Shown in pieces: positions 40,144-48,373 of a stretch of DNA of 64,000 bases (within the stretch, counting starts at the first letter, position 1; each line of letters begins with the position of its first letter). The stretch lies in contig NZ_JADLQX010000029.1 of NCBI RefSeq assembly GCF_015477605.1, positions 17,056-81,055 on the forward strand. Direction: 5' to 3'. Origin of the DNA: Nocardia amamiensis. Its GTDB lineage: Bacteria; Actinomycetota; Actinomycetes; Mycobacteriales; Mycobacteriaceae. The notes beneath the pieces are model-generated. The model had not been told where the DNA came from. It saw only the letters and a list, made by a program, of their open reading frames with translations, and ran no database searches. A program made the position numbers and the translations under genes.

Positions 40144-40905
40144 CTATCGCCCCTCGATGTCCTTTCGGTACCGGGCGACGAACCGGCGCAGGATCTCCCC
40201 GGGAACGGGGACCGATTCCTGGTGGCCGAGGGCAGTCAGGTACGCGGCCTCGGCAGGGTCGAAATAACCGGCGTCGCGGTAGGTTTCGATGCGGAGCGCC
40301 AATCCCTGGCTGTCCAATTCGGGATGGAACTGGGTTGCGTAGATATTCTGCCCGACGCGGATCATCTGTACCGGGCAACCGGACGACTCGGCCAGCAGTT
40401 CCGCGCCCGGCGGCACCTCTTGGCAGGCTTCCTTGTGTCCGACGAACGCCCGGAACGAACGCGGAATGTCGCTCAGCAGCGGGTCTTTGCAGCCTTCGTC
40501 GGTCAGGATCATCGTTTGCGCGCCTGCTGTCTCAGCGTATCGTCGATCGCTCACTTCGCCACCCAATACGTCGGCCAGGATGCTCAATCCATAGCAGGCG
40601 CCGAAATATGGGAAATCCATCGCGACGACCTCGGTGACCAGCTGCCTCAGTTTCGGCTCGAACCGTTGTTGATAATCGTATTTCTGGTCGGCGGGATAAC
40701 CGACATTGCTCGGTCCGCCACCGACGATGACTGCCGAGAAATTGGCCAGATCGATATCGGGCAATGCCTGGTCCATGTGTATTCGCACCAGCTCGTCGGT
40801 ATCGAGCTGGGAAAAGCGCAGCACGGCACGGTACTCGTCGTCCGCGGCCTCGCGCTCGGGCCGCAGCTGCAAGAGCAGGTAGGGCTTGGACGCGCTCACG
40901 TGCAT
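40144..40905 (-). CDS. class I glutamine amidotransferase-like protein
   Basis: A 253-residue GATase-1 domain protein. The nucleophile elbow is FGACYGLSIL (about residue 103), an oxyanion-side VGGGPSN lies before it, and the His/Glu pair is in QFHPELDS. The family resembles GuaA-type domains standing alone, which hydrolyse glutamine-like gamma-glutamyl substrates. No synthetase partner is encoded nearby. It is convergent with the carboxypeptidase gene, leaving 87 bases. The ATG at 40905 has no strong ribosome site. Confidence 0.82.
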   Translation of the reverse strand: MHVSASKPYLLLQLRPEREAADDEYRAVLRFSQLDTDELVRIHMDQALPDIDLANFSAVIVGGGPSNVGYPADQKYDYQQRFEPKLRQLVTEVVAMDFPYFGACYGLSILADVLGGEVSDRRYAETAGAQTMILTDEGCKDPLLSDIPRSFRAFVGHKEACQEVPPGAELLAESSGCPVQMIRVGQNIYATQFHPELDSQGLALRIETYRDAGYFDPAEAAYLTALGHQESVPVPGEILRRFVARYRKDIEGR

Positions 40906-41119
40906 GGATGTTAACGGACCATCCTCGGTCCTGGCGGGAAATGCGTCCCGTCGCGGGGGGGTCGAAGGGGCACCTATCGTCGCTACGCCTGCCGACGGCC
41001 CGCGGCGGCTGCTTCATATCCAGCGCGGTGGCCGACCGGCGGCGAGTGCTGAATTGGGCCCTTCGCTACCGGTCGGTCATAATCCGGCGTGCACGGTAGG
41101 CGGCCGAATCGGACGCCTG

Positions 41120-41551
41120 TCAGTTCGCCGTCAGTGCGGCGATGTCTTCGATCCGCACGATCCGGCCGCTCGCTCCCCAGTTGCCCTCCGGAATCTCATT
41201 GATGTGCACCCACGCGGTCGCGGGCTGGGTGAATCGCGTGGGATCGTCATCGGCGTCCGCGAGCACCCGGGTGACTCGCTCCACGATGTCCTTGCGCTTG
41301 TCGTCGTTCATCGAGCCGGCCGGAACTCCGACTCGTACCACGTATTTCGGCTTCTCTCCGGCAGGCAATTGCCGACCGCCCACGAACCACGCGTCGATCT
41401 CGTTGACCACCAGCCAGGAGATGGATCTGGCCGCCTCGGTGTCCGGGGCGCCCTCGGCCACCATCACCTCGGACACCAGTCGTCCGCCGATCTTCGCGCG
41501 GCGCGCTTCGTCGAGCGACCCCTTGGGAACAAACAACTCCACGAACGGCAT
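41120..41551 (-). CDS. tautomerase / 4-oxalocrotonate-like family protein
   Basis: A 143-residue protein starting with MPFVELFVPKG, giving the N-terminal Pro that is catalytic in tautomerase-superfamily enzymes. Two related halves are visible, the second around YVVRVGVPAGSMNDDKRKDI, as in fused 4-OT-like proteins; it ends in a long strand (WVHINEIPEGNWG). The gene is divergent from an HxlR regulator with a perfect inverted repeat between them, so it is very probably the regulator's target. Substrate unknown; quinone or hydroxylated aromatic stress is a usual inducer of such pairs. Confidence 0.8.
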   Translation of the reverse strand: MPFVELFVPKGSLDEARRAKIGGRLVSEVMVAEGAPDTEAARSISWLVVNEIDAWFVGGRQLPAGEKPKYVVRVGVPAGSMNDDKRKDIVERVTRVLADADDDPTRFTQPATAWVHINEIPEGNWGASGRIVRIEDIAALTAN

Positions 41552-41562
41552 CGGTTAGTCCT

Positions 41563-41612
41563 TTCATTGAACTCTGTCGATGAACCGAAGCTACCCCTGT
41601 AAGTTCAATGAA
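41563..41612. promoter_or_regulatory. perfect inverted repeat between tautomerase and HxlR genes
   Basis: TTCATTGAACT at 41563-41573 and its exact reverse complement AGTTCAATGAA at 41602-41612 flank a 28-base spacer. The arms sit just upstream of both divergent start codons, so a dimeric regulator bound here could repress both promoters. The HxlR protein encoded at 41634 is the obvious candidate. Confidence 0.75.
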
Positions 41613-41633
41613 TCAACCCACTAGACTGGGGTC

Positions 41634-42182
41634 ATGCACCGAACCAGCTTCGCCGAGATGCACTGCTCCATCGGGCAGTCCCTGGAACTCGTCGGGGAGT
41701 GGTGGACGCCGCTGATCGTGCGCGACCTCTTCCTCGGTCTGCACCGGTTCGACGACATCGCGGAGAACCTCGGCATCTCCCGCAACCTGCTCACCCGGCG
41801 GCTGGACACGCTGGTCGGAAACGGCATCGTGGAGCGCCGGGTGTATCAGGAACGGCCGCCGCGGCACGAGTACCACCTCACCGAGCCCGGCCGCGAGCTC
41901 ATGCCGGTACTGATGGCGCTGATGGCGTGGGGCGACAAGTGGGCTACGCCGCCGGGTGGTCCGCCGGTGCGTCTCTCGCACGACGACTGCGGCGAGACGT
42001 TCACACCACAGGTCTGCTGTTCGGCATGCGGTACGCCGGTGAGAGCGTCGACCGTAACGGCACTGCCTGGCCCCGGCGCCGCCTCGGGACCTGGTACCAC
42101 GGTCCTGGCCCGCCGCCATTCCGACCGGGACGGCGCCCTGGCCGAGAGTCGAGCCGGAGACGAGGCGGCCGAACTGGAGTGA
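41634..42182 (+). CDS. HxlR-family transcriptional regulator
   Basis: A 182-residue winged-helix regulator. The HxlR domain (about 5-100) shows CSIGQSLELVGEWWTPLIVRDL (split signature) with the family Cys near residue 10, FDDIAENLGISRNLLTRRL for the recognition helix, and EYHLTEPGRELMPVL. The C-terminal 80 residues hold CGETF ... CCSACG, a possible zinc ribbon, before an unstructured tail. Cysteine-based sensing of electrophiles is common in this family. It controls, by inference, itself and the divergent tautomerase through the repeat at 41563-41612. Confidence 0.88.
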   Translation: MHRTSFAEMHCSIGQSLELVGEWWTPLIVRDLFLGLHRFDDIAENLGISRNLLTRRLDTLVGNGIVERRVYQERPPRHEYHLTEPGRELMPVLMALMAWGDKWATPPGGPPVRLSHDDCGETFTPQVCCSACGTPVRASTVTALPGPGAASGPGTTVLARRHSDRDGALAESRAGDEAAELE

Positions 42183-42230
42183 ACCCGGCAGGGAGCCGGA
42201 AACTGCTACTCGTGGAGCGAGTCGGCACGG

Positions 42231-42623
42231 TCAGGGCGCATCCAACACACTTGCCGGAACTCCATAGGGCAGAAATCGTACCCGACGGCGATCATCGGTG
42301 TTGTCGCGATGCGCGCGCAAAGCCTCGAGCTCGGACGGAAAGACCTGGTCAACTCTGGCCTCGCCGTTGTCGTCGATGCTGTAGATCGCCCATACCCCGC
42401 TGCCGGTCTCGCCGGTGGTCTCGCCCTCGGGTTTCGGTGGACGCGGCTTTTCCGGTTGGACGAACTGACCGAGCAACGACGCCAGTGAACCGACGCTGGC
42501 GTGATCTACGCGATCCAGGTATACGCCGGCTTTCCCGAGCAGGTCGCGGAGCTCGGTTCCCGCCGCACGCAGTGCGCGTTCGAAATCTTCCGGATCGATG
42601 CCGAAAGGCCCGTTGGTTGCCAT
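42231..42623 (-). CDS. hypothetical protein
   Basis: A 130-residue acidic protein starting at the ATG at 42623, behind AGGAG. It has an N-terminal helix (GIDPEDFERALRAAGTELRDLLG), a proline-rich linker (EKPRPPKPEGE), and a C-terminal strand-rich domain with WAIYSIDDNGEARVDQVFPSE and LRAHRDN. The frame upstream to 42755 is open but not protein-like. The final domain resembles small actinobacterial proteins of unknown function that carry an Ala/Leu-rich helix and a VRFLPYG end. It is convergent with the HxlR gene. Confidence 0.6.
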   Translation of the reverse strand: MATNGPFGIDPEDFERALRAAGTELRDLLGKAGVYLDRVDHASVGSLASLLGQFVQPEKPRPPKPEGETTGETGSGVWAIYSIDDNGEARVDQVFPSELEALRAHRDNTDDRRRVRFLPYGVPASVLDAP

Positions 42624-42754
42624 CGCATGTGCTCCTGGGGACGAATTGGGCGCTACGTCCTCAGTGTCCTCGCGAAACGCCGACTTCGCCACGCCGACAT
42701 CGCCCGTCCTGGACACCCTCGCGCGTTCCGACGGGGTAACTCGACTGAACCCCA

Positions 42755-42970
42755 CTACGTATTACGGTGGAAACCATGACAGAGGTCGGGTGCGTCGTGA
42801 AGTAAGTCGAGAGCCGCCGTTCGAAGTTCGGCTCGGCGCTTCGCGATAATCGTCGCATTGCGACCGTCGCCAAATGCGGCGCCGGCGAAAATCGCTTCGA
42901 CATTCTCGATGTCGCGTTTGCTGAATATGCCTCGAGTTTTCACGGCAGCGACGATTCGACCCAGATCCAC
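42755..42970 (-). CDS. possible small protein or gene remnant
   Basis: A 71-residue frame from a GTG at 42970. The product looks protein-like (VDLGRIVAAVKTRGIFSKRD, then ENVEAIFAGAAFGDG and IIAKRRAELRTAALDLLHDAP), and the frame stays protein-like for about 17 codons upstream without a start codon. Codon use (ATA, TTA, CTT, ACT) is unlike the neighbours, suggesting transferred or decaying DNA. It follows the FAD protein gene on the same strand. I do not recognise it. Confidence 0.35.
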   Translation of the reverse strand: MDLGRIVAAVKTRGIFSKRDIENVEAIFAGAAFGDGRNATIIAKRRAELRTAALDLLHDAPDLCHGFHRNT

Positions 42971-43014
42971 TGGGCGCGGTTTGATGTCGATGGGTAGGCT
43001 CGCCGTACCGTTGG

Positions 43015-44481
43015 TTATTGTTGTGCGGTGAGGGCGTGGGCGAGTCGTGCCGCCTCGTGCGCGAGGCCTGTGGGGTCGGTCGCAATGAATGTCGAGGTGC
43101 TCGCGATATTGCCCTGTGCGTACCAGGTGCGGTCGGGCCGGCCAGAGATGAGGAGCCTGCCGGTGCCGGGTTGGGTGGTCAGACCCCCGAACGGATGCCG
43201 TTCGGCCGATGCGGAGGTCAGCAGCGAACGCGCCAACCCCTCGGCGGCTTGTGGCACGGTGTAGGGCGGTGGGTTGACGGCGTTGATCACCACGTCGGCG
43301 GTCCATTCGGCGTCGTCGGTCACCGTGAATCCGGCGTGAGAGTGTGGCCGGATCTTCTGCAACCCCGGCCGAAGCCGTACCTGGCCGGAATCGAACAGGT
43401 GCAGCAGGATATTCGCATTGTGCGGGACCATGGGTGAACTCAGGCAGTTGATGGTGCGGAAGTGTGCGCTGCGCAGCATCGTCTTGTCTTGCTCGCTGAA
43501 CAGCGGCCACACCGCCGGCACGACGGTTCGGATGGCCCGGCCGAGCAGTCGCCGGCCCTGATGCGGGTCCGCCACCGAGGACAGCTGGCGCCGCAGCCGT
43601 TGCACAGCAGGTTCGGTGTCGTTGCCGATGACCTCATCGGTCAGCGTCCGGAAATCCTGCCCCAGCTCGGAGAGTTCCTCCTTCATCAGCTCGATCAGCG
43701 TGGTGAGCATCCCCTGGCCCTGGTTTTCGCGAACACGTCGCAACGCGTATTCGGGTGTCAGATACCGCGGCTCGTATCGGATGGGACGTTGCTGTACGGC
43801 GGGCAGTACGCCGCTTCGGGACATCAGGGTGATCGGACCGGTGTGTCCGGTGGAGACCAGCCCGGTGACGATATCGACGGCGGTCAATCCGCTGCCGATG
43901 ACGGCGACGTGCCGGTCCGCGGGGACCTCGGCCAACCTGCGGAACAGGGGGTATGGCTCATGGACGTACCCCGGCGTGTCGGTCAGCCCATAGCTGTCGT
44001 GTGGCTGTCCGCCGCCGATGGACAGCACCGCGCGGTCCACTTGGAATGTGCCGCCGGCGGCGGTGTGCAAGGTGGCGTCGGTGTTTCGAGAGAACCGGGT
44101 GACGCCGGAATTGACGACACTCACCCGCCATCCGTCCTGGCGCAGGTTGGCGATGGCGATATGCGCGGTGTGTTCCAGGTACTGTCCGTATACCGCGCGC
44201 GGAACCACCGGTAGGCCGAGTCCTTCGTCGAGGTAGCGGGCGAGTTCGGGGCGTTCCTGCAACCAACGCAGGTAATGATCCAAGTCTCCTGCGCGTGCGG
44301 TCATGGCCATCGGTGGTGCGTTCACTCGTACGGAGTCCTGGTCGCATTGGTATGCGCGGCCGCGCCATACGGCGGATGAGCTCTCGAACACCGTGATCTC
44401 CCCCGGTTTCGCGTCCGAGCCGGCCAGCGCGTCGAGCAGTGCCACCGTAGCCATTCCCGCGCCGACGATTCCGATATGCAT
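43015..44481 (-). CDS. FAD/NAD(P)-binding protein (NAD_binding_9 type)
   Basis: A 488-residue flavoprotein. It has an N-terminal Rossmann motif IGIVGAGMATVALLDAL, a SIGGGQPHDS segment and a second dinucleotide site VIGSGLTAVDIV near residue 195. Proteins of this kind (PF13454, related to HcgB-like and SidA-like oxidoreductases) lack a clear catalytic signature, so the reaction is open. It is divergent from a LuxR regulator with a strong palindrome between them, and is probably regulated by it. The ATG at 44481 lies behind GAGGGATC. Confidence 0.82.
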   Translation of the reverse strand: MHIGIVGAGMATVALLDALAGSDAKPGEITVFESSSAVWRGRAYQCDQDSVRVNAPPMAMTARAGDLDHYLRWLQERPELARYLDEGLGLPVVPRAVYGQYLEHTAHIAIANLRQDGWRVSVVNSGVTRFSRNTDATLHTAAGGTFQVDRAVLSIGGGQPHDSYGLTDTPGYVHEPYPLFRRLAEVPADRHVAVIGSGLTAVDIVTGLVSTGHTGPITLMSRSGVLPAVQQRPIRYEPRYLTPEYALRRVRENQGQGMLTTLIELMKEELSELGQDFRTLTDEVIGNDTEPAVQRLRRQLSSVADPHQGRRLLGRAIRTVVPAVWPLFSEQDKTMLRSAHFRTINCLSSPMVPHNANILLHLFDSGQVRLRPGLQKIRPHSHAGFTVTDDAEWTADVVINAVNPPPYTVPQAAEGLARSLLTSASAERHPFGGLTTQPGTGRLLISGRPDRTWYAQGNIASTSTFIATDPTGLAHEAARLAHALTAQQ

Positions 44482-44577
44482 GGTTGATCCCTCTTCCGAG
44501 TCTCGATGGACGTGCGTCGACCAGCCTTCTCGGCTGCCGGGCGAGATCCCATCCCTCGATCGGGGGGTTCCGACACG

Positions 44578-44609
44578 CCGTACAACCCCTCACATGAGGG
44601 GTTGTACGG
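44578..44609. promoter_or_regulatory. 32-bp palindrome, probable operator, upstream of the LuxR gene
   Basis: CCGTACAACCCCTCA at 44578-44592 is followed after two bases by its exact reverse complement at 44595-44609. The dyad ends 20 bases before the LuxR-type gene at 44630 and 97 bases from the divergent FAD gene. There is no T-run, so a terminator is unlikely. An operator for the adjacent regulator, or a leader hairpin, fits best. Confidence 0.75.
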
Positions 44610-44629
44610 AGTCCTCGTGTGCGGGAATC

Positions 44630-45739
44630 ATGGCGGGCATGAGCAGGTCGACCAGTGAGCCGTCGGACGGTCTTCTGGCGGGAATCGCCGCAGCGCCCGA
44701 CGCGGAGGGCCTGTTCGCCGTGACATCGGACCGCCTGCGCCGCGTCGCACCCTTCGACGCGGCCGTATGGGTTGCCACTGATCCGATCAACGGATTGACC
44801 GCGGCGCCGGTACGGATCGAAAACCTCCAGCAGGGTGGGTGCGGCATCTACTGGGAATCGGAATTCCTCGCCGATGCGGTCAATCCCTTTCGGCATTTGA
44901 CGAAGGCTCCGGTGCCGGTTGCCGGGTTGCGGGAGGCCACCGGTGATCGTCCGTTGTCGAGCCCGCTGTACCGAGACTTCATGCGGCCACGGGGCTTCGA
45001 CGACGAACTGCGTGCCGTGTTCCGAGTCGATGGCAGGCCTTGGGGACAGCTGAGTCTGTTCCGTGAGCGCGGTCGAGCGCCGTTCCGGGCCGAGGAGATG
45101 GCAGTGGTCGGCTCGTTGTCGAGTCCGATGGCGCAGCGGCTACGCTCGTACGCCCAATCCACGGAGCCGCCGCGACGGCCCTCCGATACGCCGGGAATGC
45201 TGCTTTTCGACCGTGCGGGAAGCCTGACGTCGATCAATGACGAGGCCCGCCGCTTCCTCGCCGATATGCCGCCGGGCCCTCGCGCGGCGACGCCGTCCGG
45301 TATCGACCTGCCTCTGCCGGTGTGGATTCGTAGCACCGTCGGTCGTGCGCGCGAGACGGGTGGGAATGCCCGAATCCGAATGCGCGCGCTCACCGGCGGG
45401 TGGCTGGTATGTCATGCCTCGTGCCTGCGCGGTGCCGATGACACCGAGGAGATGACCGCGATGACGATCGGACCCGCGCCGGTGTCGGAGATCGCCACAC
45501 TGGTTATCGCCGCCTACGAGCTGACACCGCGGGAGTGCGAAGTGACCGAACTGATCGCGCGCGGGTTGTCCACCACTGAGATCGCGAGCCGATTGTTCCT
45601 GTCGCCGCACACGGTCCGAGACCATGTGAAGGCGATTTTCGAGAAGGTTTCCGTAGCGAGTCGGGGTGAGCTGGTCGCGAAGCTCTACACCGAGCACTAC
45701 GAGCCGCTCGTGGCGCCGGAAAGCGCCCGCTACCCGTAG
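44630..45739 (+). CDS. LuxR-family transcriptional regulator with GAF-like sensor
   Basis: A 369-residue one-component regulator. The N-terminal two thirds resemble a GAF-type ligand domain (RLRRVAPFDAAVWVATDP ... WGQLSLFRERGRAPFRAEE), followed by a PAS-like LLFDRAGSLTSINDEARRF stretch. The C-terminal LuxR helix-turn-helix (about 300-360) reads LTPRECEVTELIARGLS and SPHTVRDHVKAIFEKV. It starts at ATG 44630 or, equally, 44639. The palindrome just upstream suggests autoregulation and control of the divergent flavoprotein. The 3' end overlaps the 3' end of the convergent AraC gene by ten bases. Confidence 0.85.
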   Translation: MAGMSRSTSEPSDGLLAGIAAAPDAEGLFAVTSDRLRRVAPFDAAVWVATDPINGLTAAPVRIENLQQGGCGIYWESEFLADAVNPFRHLTKAPVPVAGLREATGDRPLSSPLYRDFMRPRGFDDELRAVFRVDGRPWGQLSLFRERGRAPFRAEEMAVVGSLSSPMAQRLRSYAQSTEPPRRPSDTPGMLLFDRAGSLTSINDEARRFLADMPPGPRAATPSGIDLPLPVWIRSTVGRARETGGNARIRMRALTGGWLVCHASCLRGADDTEEMTAMTIGPAPVSEIATLVIAAYELTPRECEVTELIARGLSTTEIASRLFLSPHTVRDHVKAIFEKVSVASRGELVAKLYTEHYEPLVAPESARYP

Positions 45740-46587
45740 CGGGCAGTCGCCAACCATGCGCGTGGTGAGCATCCCACTCGTTGCGTGAACGCCCGCGAGA
45801 ACGCCGGAGGGGTGGCGTACCCGAGTTCCGCTGCCGTGCGAGCAACTGAGGCGCCGGCGCGAAGCCGGTCCTGGGCGACCGTGATCCTCCACCCGGTCAG
45901 GTACTCGGCGGGTGGCTGCCCCACCATCTCTTTGAACCGGGCGGCGAAGGAACTGCGGGACATGCGCGCTTCGCGCGCCAACGTGGCGAGCGTCCACGGC
46001 CGCCCGGGCGACTCGTGGATGGCGACGAGTGCACGGGCGAGGCTTTCATCGGAGAGCCCTGTCAGCAGCCCGGTGGGCAGCGCAAGCTCGTCGGCGTGGT
46101 CGAGAATCCAGCGGAACAGCTGGATGAGCACAACTTCGAACAGGCGATCGGCCAGCACTTTTCGGCCGCACCGCACATTGTCGATCTCGGCGAACAGCAG
46201 ATCGAGCGCTGGTTCGAGGGTGCCGACGGCGTCCAGCGGGAGCACGATCACCGGAGGGAGCGTGCGTACCAGGGGGTGGGTCGGGCCGCCGTCGAAGTCG
46301 AGTGTCGCGCAGGCGAAGTCGGAGTCCTCGGTGGGCGCGTTGTGAAAGGCGTGTTCCAGCGGGCGTGGGTAGAACAGCAGGCTGGGCTTATCGATCTGTC
46401 GTTTTTCCAGCCGACCGCTGACGCTTCGGTGCGTCACTTCCATCTCGCCGTATCGGAGCACATGGAGGAAGCCTCGGCCTAGTTGTGCGTCGAAGGTCGT
46501 TACGCCACACAACGGTCCCGCATGGAACAGGCGGGTTCGCACCCGAAAGCGTTCGAGTAGAGGCGAGAGCTGGTCGAGCGAAGTCAC
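45730..46587 (-). CDS. AraC-family transcriptional regulator with cupin domain
   Basis: A 285-residue regulator. The cupin_6 type N-terminal domain contains LFHAGPLCGVTTFDA and LLFYPRPLEHAF. The AraC DNA-binding domain (about 185-280) has two helix-turn-helix units: TLATLAREARMSRSSFAARFKE in split form, then VARTAAELGYATPPAFSRAF. I prefer the GTG at 46587, where homology begins, to the open ATG at 46638 that overlaps a promoter-like AT-rich stretch. It is divergent from a carboxymuconolactone-decarboxylase-like gene, which is its likely target. Confidence 0.85.
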   Translation of the reverse strand: MTSLDQLSPLLERFRVRTRLFHAGPLCGVTTFDAQLGRGFLHVLRYGEMEVTHRSVSGRLEKRQIDKPSLLFYPRPLEHAFHNAPTEDSDFACATLDFDGGPTHPLVRTLPPVIVLPLDAVGTLEPALDLLFAEIDNVRCGRKVLADRLFEVVLIQLFRWILDHADELALPTGLLTGLSDESLARALVAIHESPGRPWTLATLAREARMSRSSFAARFKEMVGQPPAEYLTGWRITVAQDRLRAGASVARTAAELGYATPPAFSRAFTQRVGCSPRAWLATARYG

Positions 46588-46728
46588 AGACCAAGGATGG
46601 CAGACGATCTGGTAAGAAATCGAGATGATATGACTCAATCAGTCCGAGTGGTCCAGGCAGTCTGAGAGTGCGTCGCCCGGCGAGACACTGCCGGGGCGTC
46701 GTCCGAATCACGACCCGAGGAGCACTCC

Positions 46729-47274
46729 ATGTCTCTTGTCCCCCTTGTCGAGCGCGAGTCCGCGACCGGAACCGTCAAGGACCAGCTCGATCGTATCCAT
46801 GCCGCGTTCGGCACCGTGCCCGCGATGTTCCGAGCCGTCGCCAACTCGCCTGCCGCCCTGACGAGCATGTGGGCCTCGTTCGGCGCCTTCGGCGGCGGTG
46901 CTCTGGGTCCGGCGCTCAGCGAGCAGATCGCCGTGGCCGTCGCCAACCGAAACTCCTGCGAGTACTGCCTGGCCGCGCACACCGCTCTCGGACGCAAGGC
47001 CGGGGTGAGCCGTGCGGCCCTGGAAGCCGCGCAGACGGGCCAGTCCGATGACCCTCGGACTGCGGCGCTCCTGGGCTTCGCGCTGAAGCTGGTGGAAGAG
47101 CGCGGCCAGGTCACGGCAGAGGACGTGCAGGCTCTCCGTGGCCAGGGCTGGAGCGATGAGCACATCGTCGAGGTCATCGGGCAGGTCGCGCTCAACCTGT
47201 TCACCAACTACATCAACGTCGCCCTCGCAGTACCGGTCGATTTCCCCGCGGTGGGTCTGCGGCGGGCCGGCTGA
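46729..47274 (+). CDS. carboxymuconolactone decarboxylase/AhpD-like protein
   Basis: A 181-residue protein with the CMD-family redox motif NSCEYCLAAHT (C-x-x-C with a following His), placed in the usual helix near residue 80. This motif suggests an alkylhydroperoxidase-type activity rather than a true decarboxylase. A second helix carries GQVALNLFTNYINVALAVPVDFP, typical of the peroxidase-related subgroup. The ATG at 46729 follows GAGGAG. Divergence from the AraC regulator suggests inducible expression. Confidence 0.85.
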   Translation: MSLVPLVERESATGTVKDQLDRIHAAFGTVPAMFRAVANSPAALTSMWASFGAFGGGALGPALSEQIAVAVANRNSCEYCLAAHTALGRKAGVSRAALEAAQTGQSDDPRTAALLGFALKLVEERGQVTAEDVQALRGQGWSDEHIVEVIGQVALNLFTNYINVALAVPVDFPAVGLRRAG

Positions 47275-47515
47275 CCTTCCACCGGTGCCGACGCCGACCA
47301 GAAGCGCCCATCCCGCCGACGTCATGGCGTGGATGCCGGCCTTGACCATCGCGGCGACCAAACTGGACGTGGCGAGAAGGGGCACCGAGACCCTAGATCC
47401 GCTCCGGGGCGGGTGCGCATCCACTCGGACGTGCGCCCGCCCCGCCTCGGCAGTCCGCAACCAGTTCGGCCGTCTCCGATGGCCCGGAGCCCCAACCGCT
47501 CAGGGAGAGTCCCAC

Positions 47516-48217
47516 ATGACCTACACCGCCGTCGTCATCCGCCACGTTCTGTTCGAGGACCTCGGCATCCTCCAACCGATGCTCACCGCGCGCGGGTATC
47601 GCATCACCTATCTCGACGCCGGCATCGACCCGATCGGCGACGACCGCTTGCTCGACGCCGACCTCGTCATCGTCCTCGGCGGGCCGATCAGCGTGGGAGA
47701 CGTTGACCGGTACCCGTTCCTGGACGACGAAGTACGGACCATCGCGGCACGGATCGGCACCGGTCGGCCGATCCTCGGCATATGTCTCGGCGCGCAGCTC
47801 ATCGCAGCAGCACTCGGCGCCGAGGTCACGCCGACGGGCAAATTCGAGGTCGGCTACGGCCCACTTACTCTTACGCCGCTCGGTGAGCAGAGTCTCCTCG
47901 CCCCGCTCAGCGGCATCCCGGTGTTGCATTGGCACGGTGATGAATTCGCGATTCCCGCTACAGCCGGCCGCCTTGCGGAAACTCCTGGCTTCCCCAACCA
48001 GGCGTTCATATCCGGGCAGAACCTGCTCGCTGTGCAGTTCCATCTCGAGGCCGACCACACCATGCTCGAACGGTGGCTGATCGGTCACGCTCACGAACTC
48101 GCCGCGAACGGGATCGACCCACGAGCGATCCGCGAGCAGGCCCGTCTGCACGGCCCAACGCTCGCCATCCGCAGCCGATCTGTGTTCGCGAGGTGGCTCG
48201 ACGCGCTCGATAACTGA
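47516..48217 (+). CDS. type 1 glutamine amidotransferase-like protein
   Basis: A 233-residue stand-alone GATase-1 protein with LVIVLGGPISVGD, the nucleophile motif LGICLGAQLIA (about residue 86), and a C-terminal VLHWHGDEF with QFHLEAD supplying the catalytic His and Glu. The family is used for gamma-glutamyl hydrolysis or unrelated peptidase-like roles. The ATG at 47516 follows CAGGGAGAG. It stands 240 bases after the CMD gene and may share no operon with it. Confidence 0.85.
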   Translation: MTYTAVVIRHVLFEDLGILQPMLTARGYRITYLDAGIDPIGDDRLLDADLVIVLGGPISVGDVDRYPFLDDEVRTIAARIGTGRPILGICLGAQLIAAALGAEVTPTGKFEVGYGPLTLTPLGEQSLLAPLSGIPVLHWHGDEFAIPATAGRLAETPGFPNQAFISGQNLLAVQFHLEADHTMLERWLIGHAHELAANGIDPRAIREQARLHGPTLAIRSRSVFARWLDALDN

Positions 48218-48310
48218 CTCGCCGGTGGACAACATCGCGCTCGATGAGCATTGCAGCGACGTGCCGGGAGCCTCAGGGACCGCTACTGCCTGCGACTGCG
48301 GTGACGGGAA

Positions 48311-48356
48311 TACAATCGGCTCGGAGTTGCCGTTCGACGGAGATCCCGTTGCGGAA
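48311..48356 (+). promoter_or_regulatory. promoter/leader of first tandem membrane-anchored protein gene
   Basis: A TACAAT -10-like hexamer at 48311-48316 is followed by TCGGAGT and, at 48345-48356, CCCGTTGCGGAA. The same order and spacing recur before the paralogous gene at 49155-49193, so the leader was duplicated with the gene and is probably functional. No good -35 is visible. Confidence 0.5.
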
Positions 48357-48373
48357 TCGAAGGGGCTACAGGG

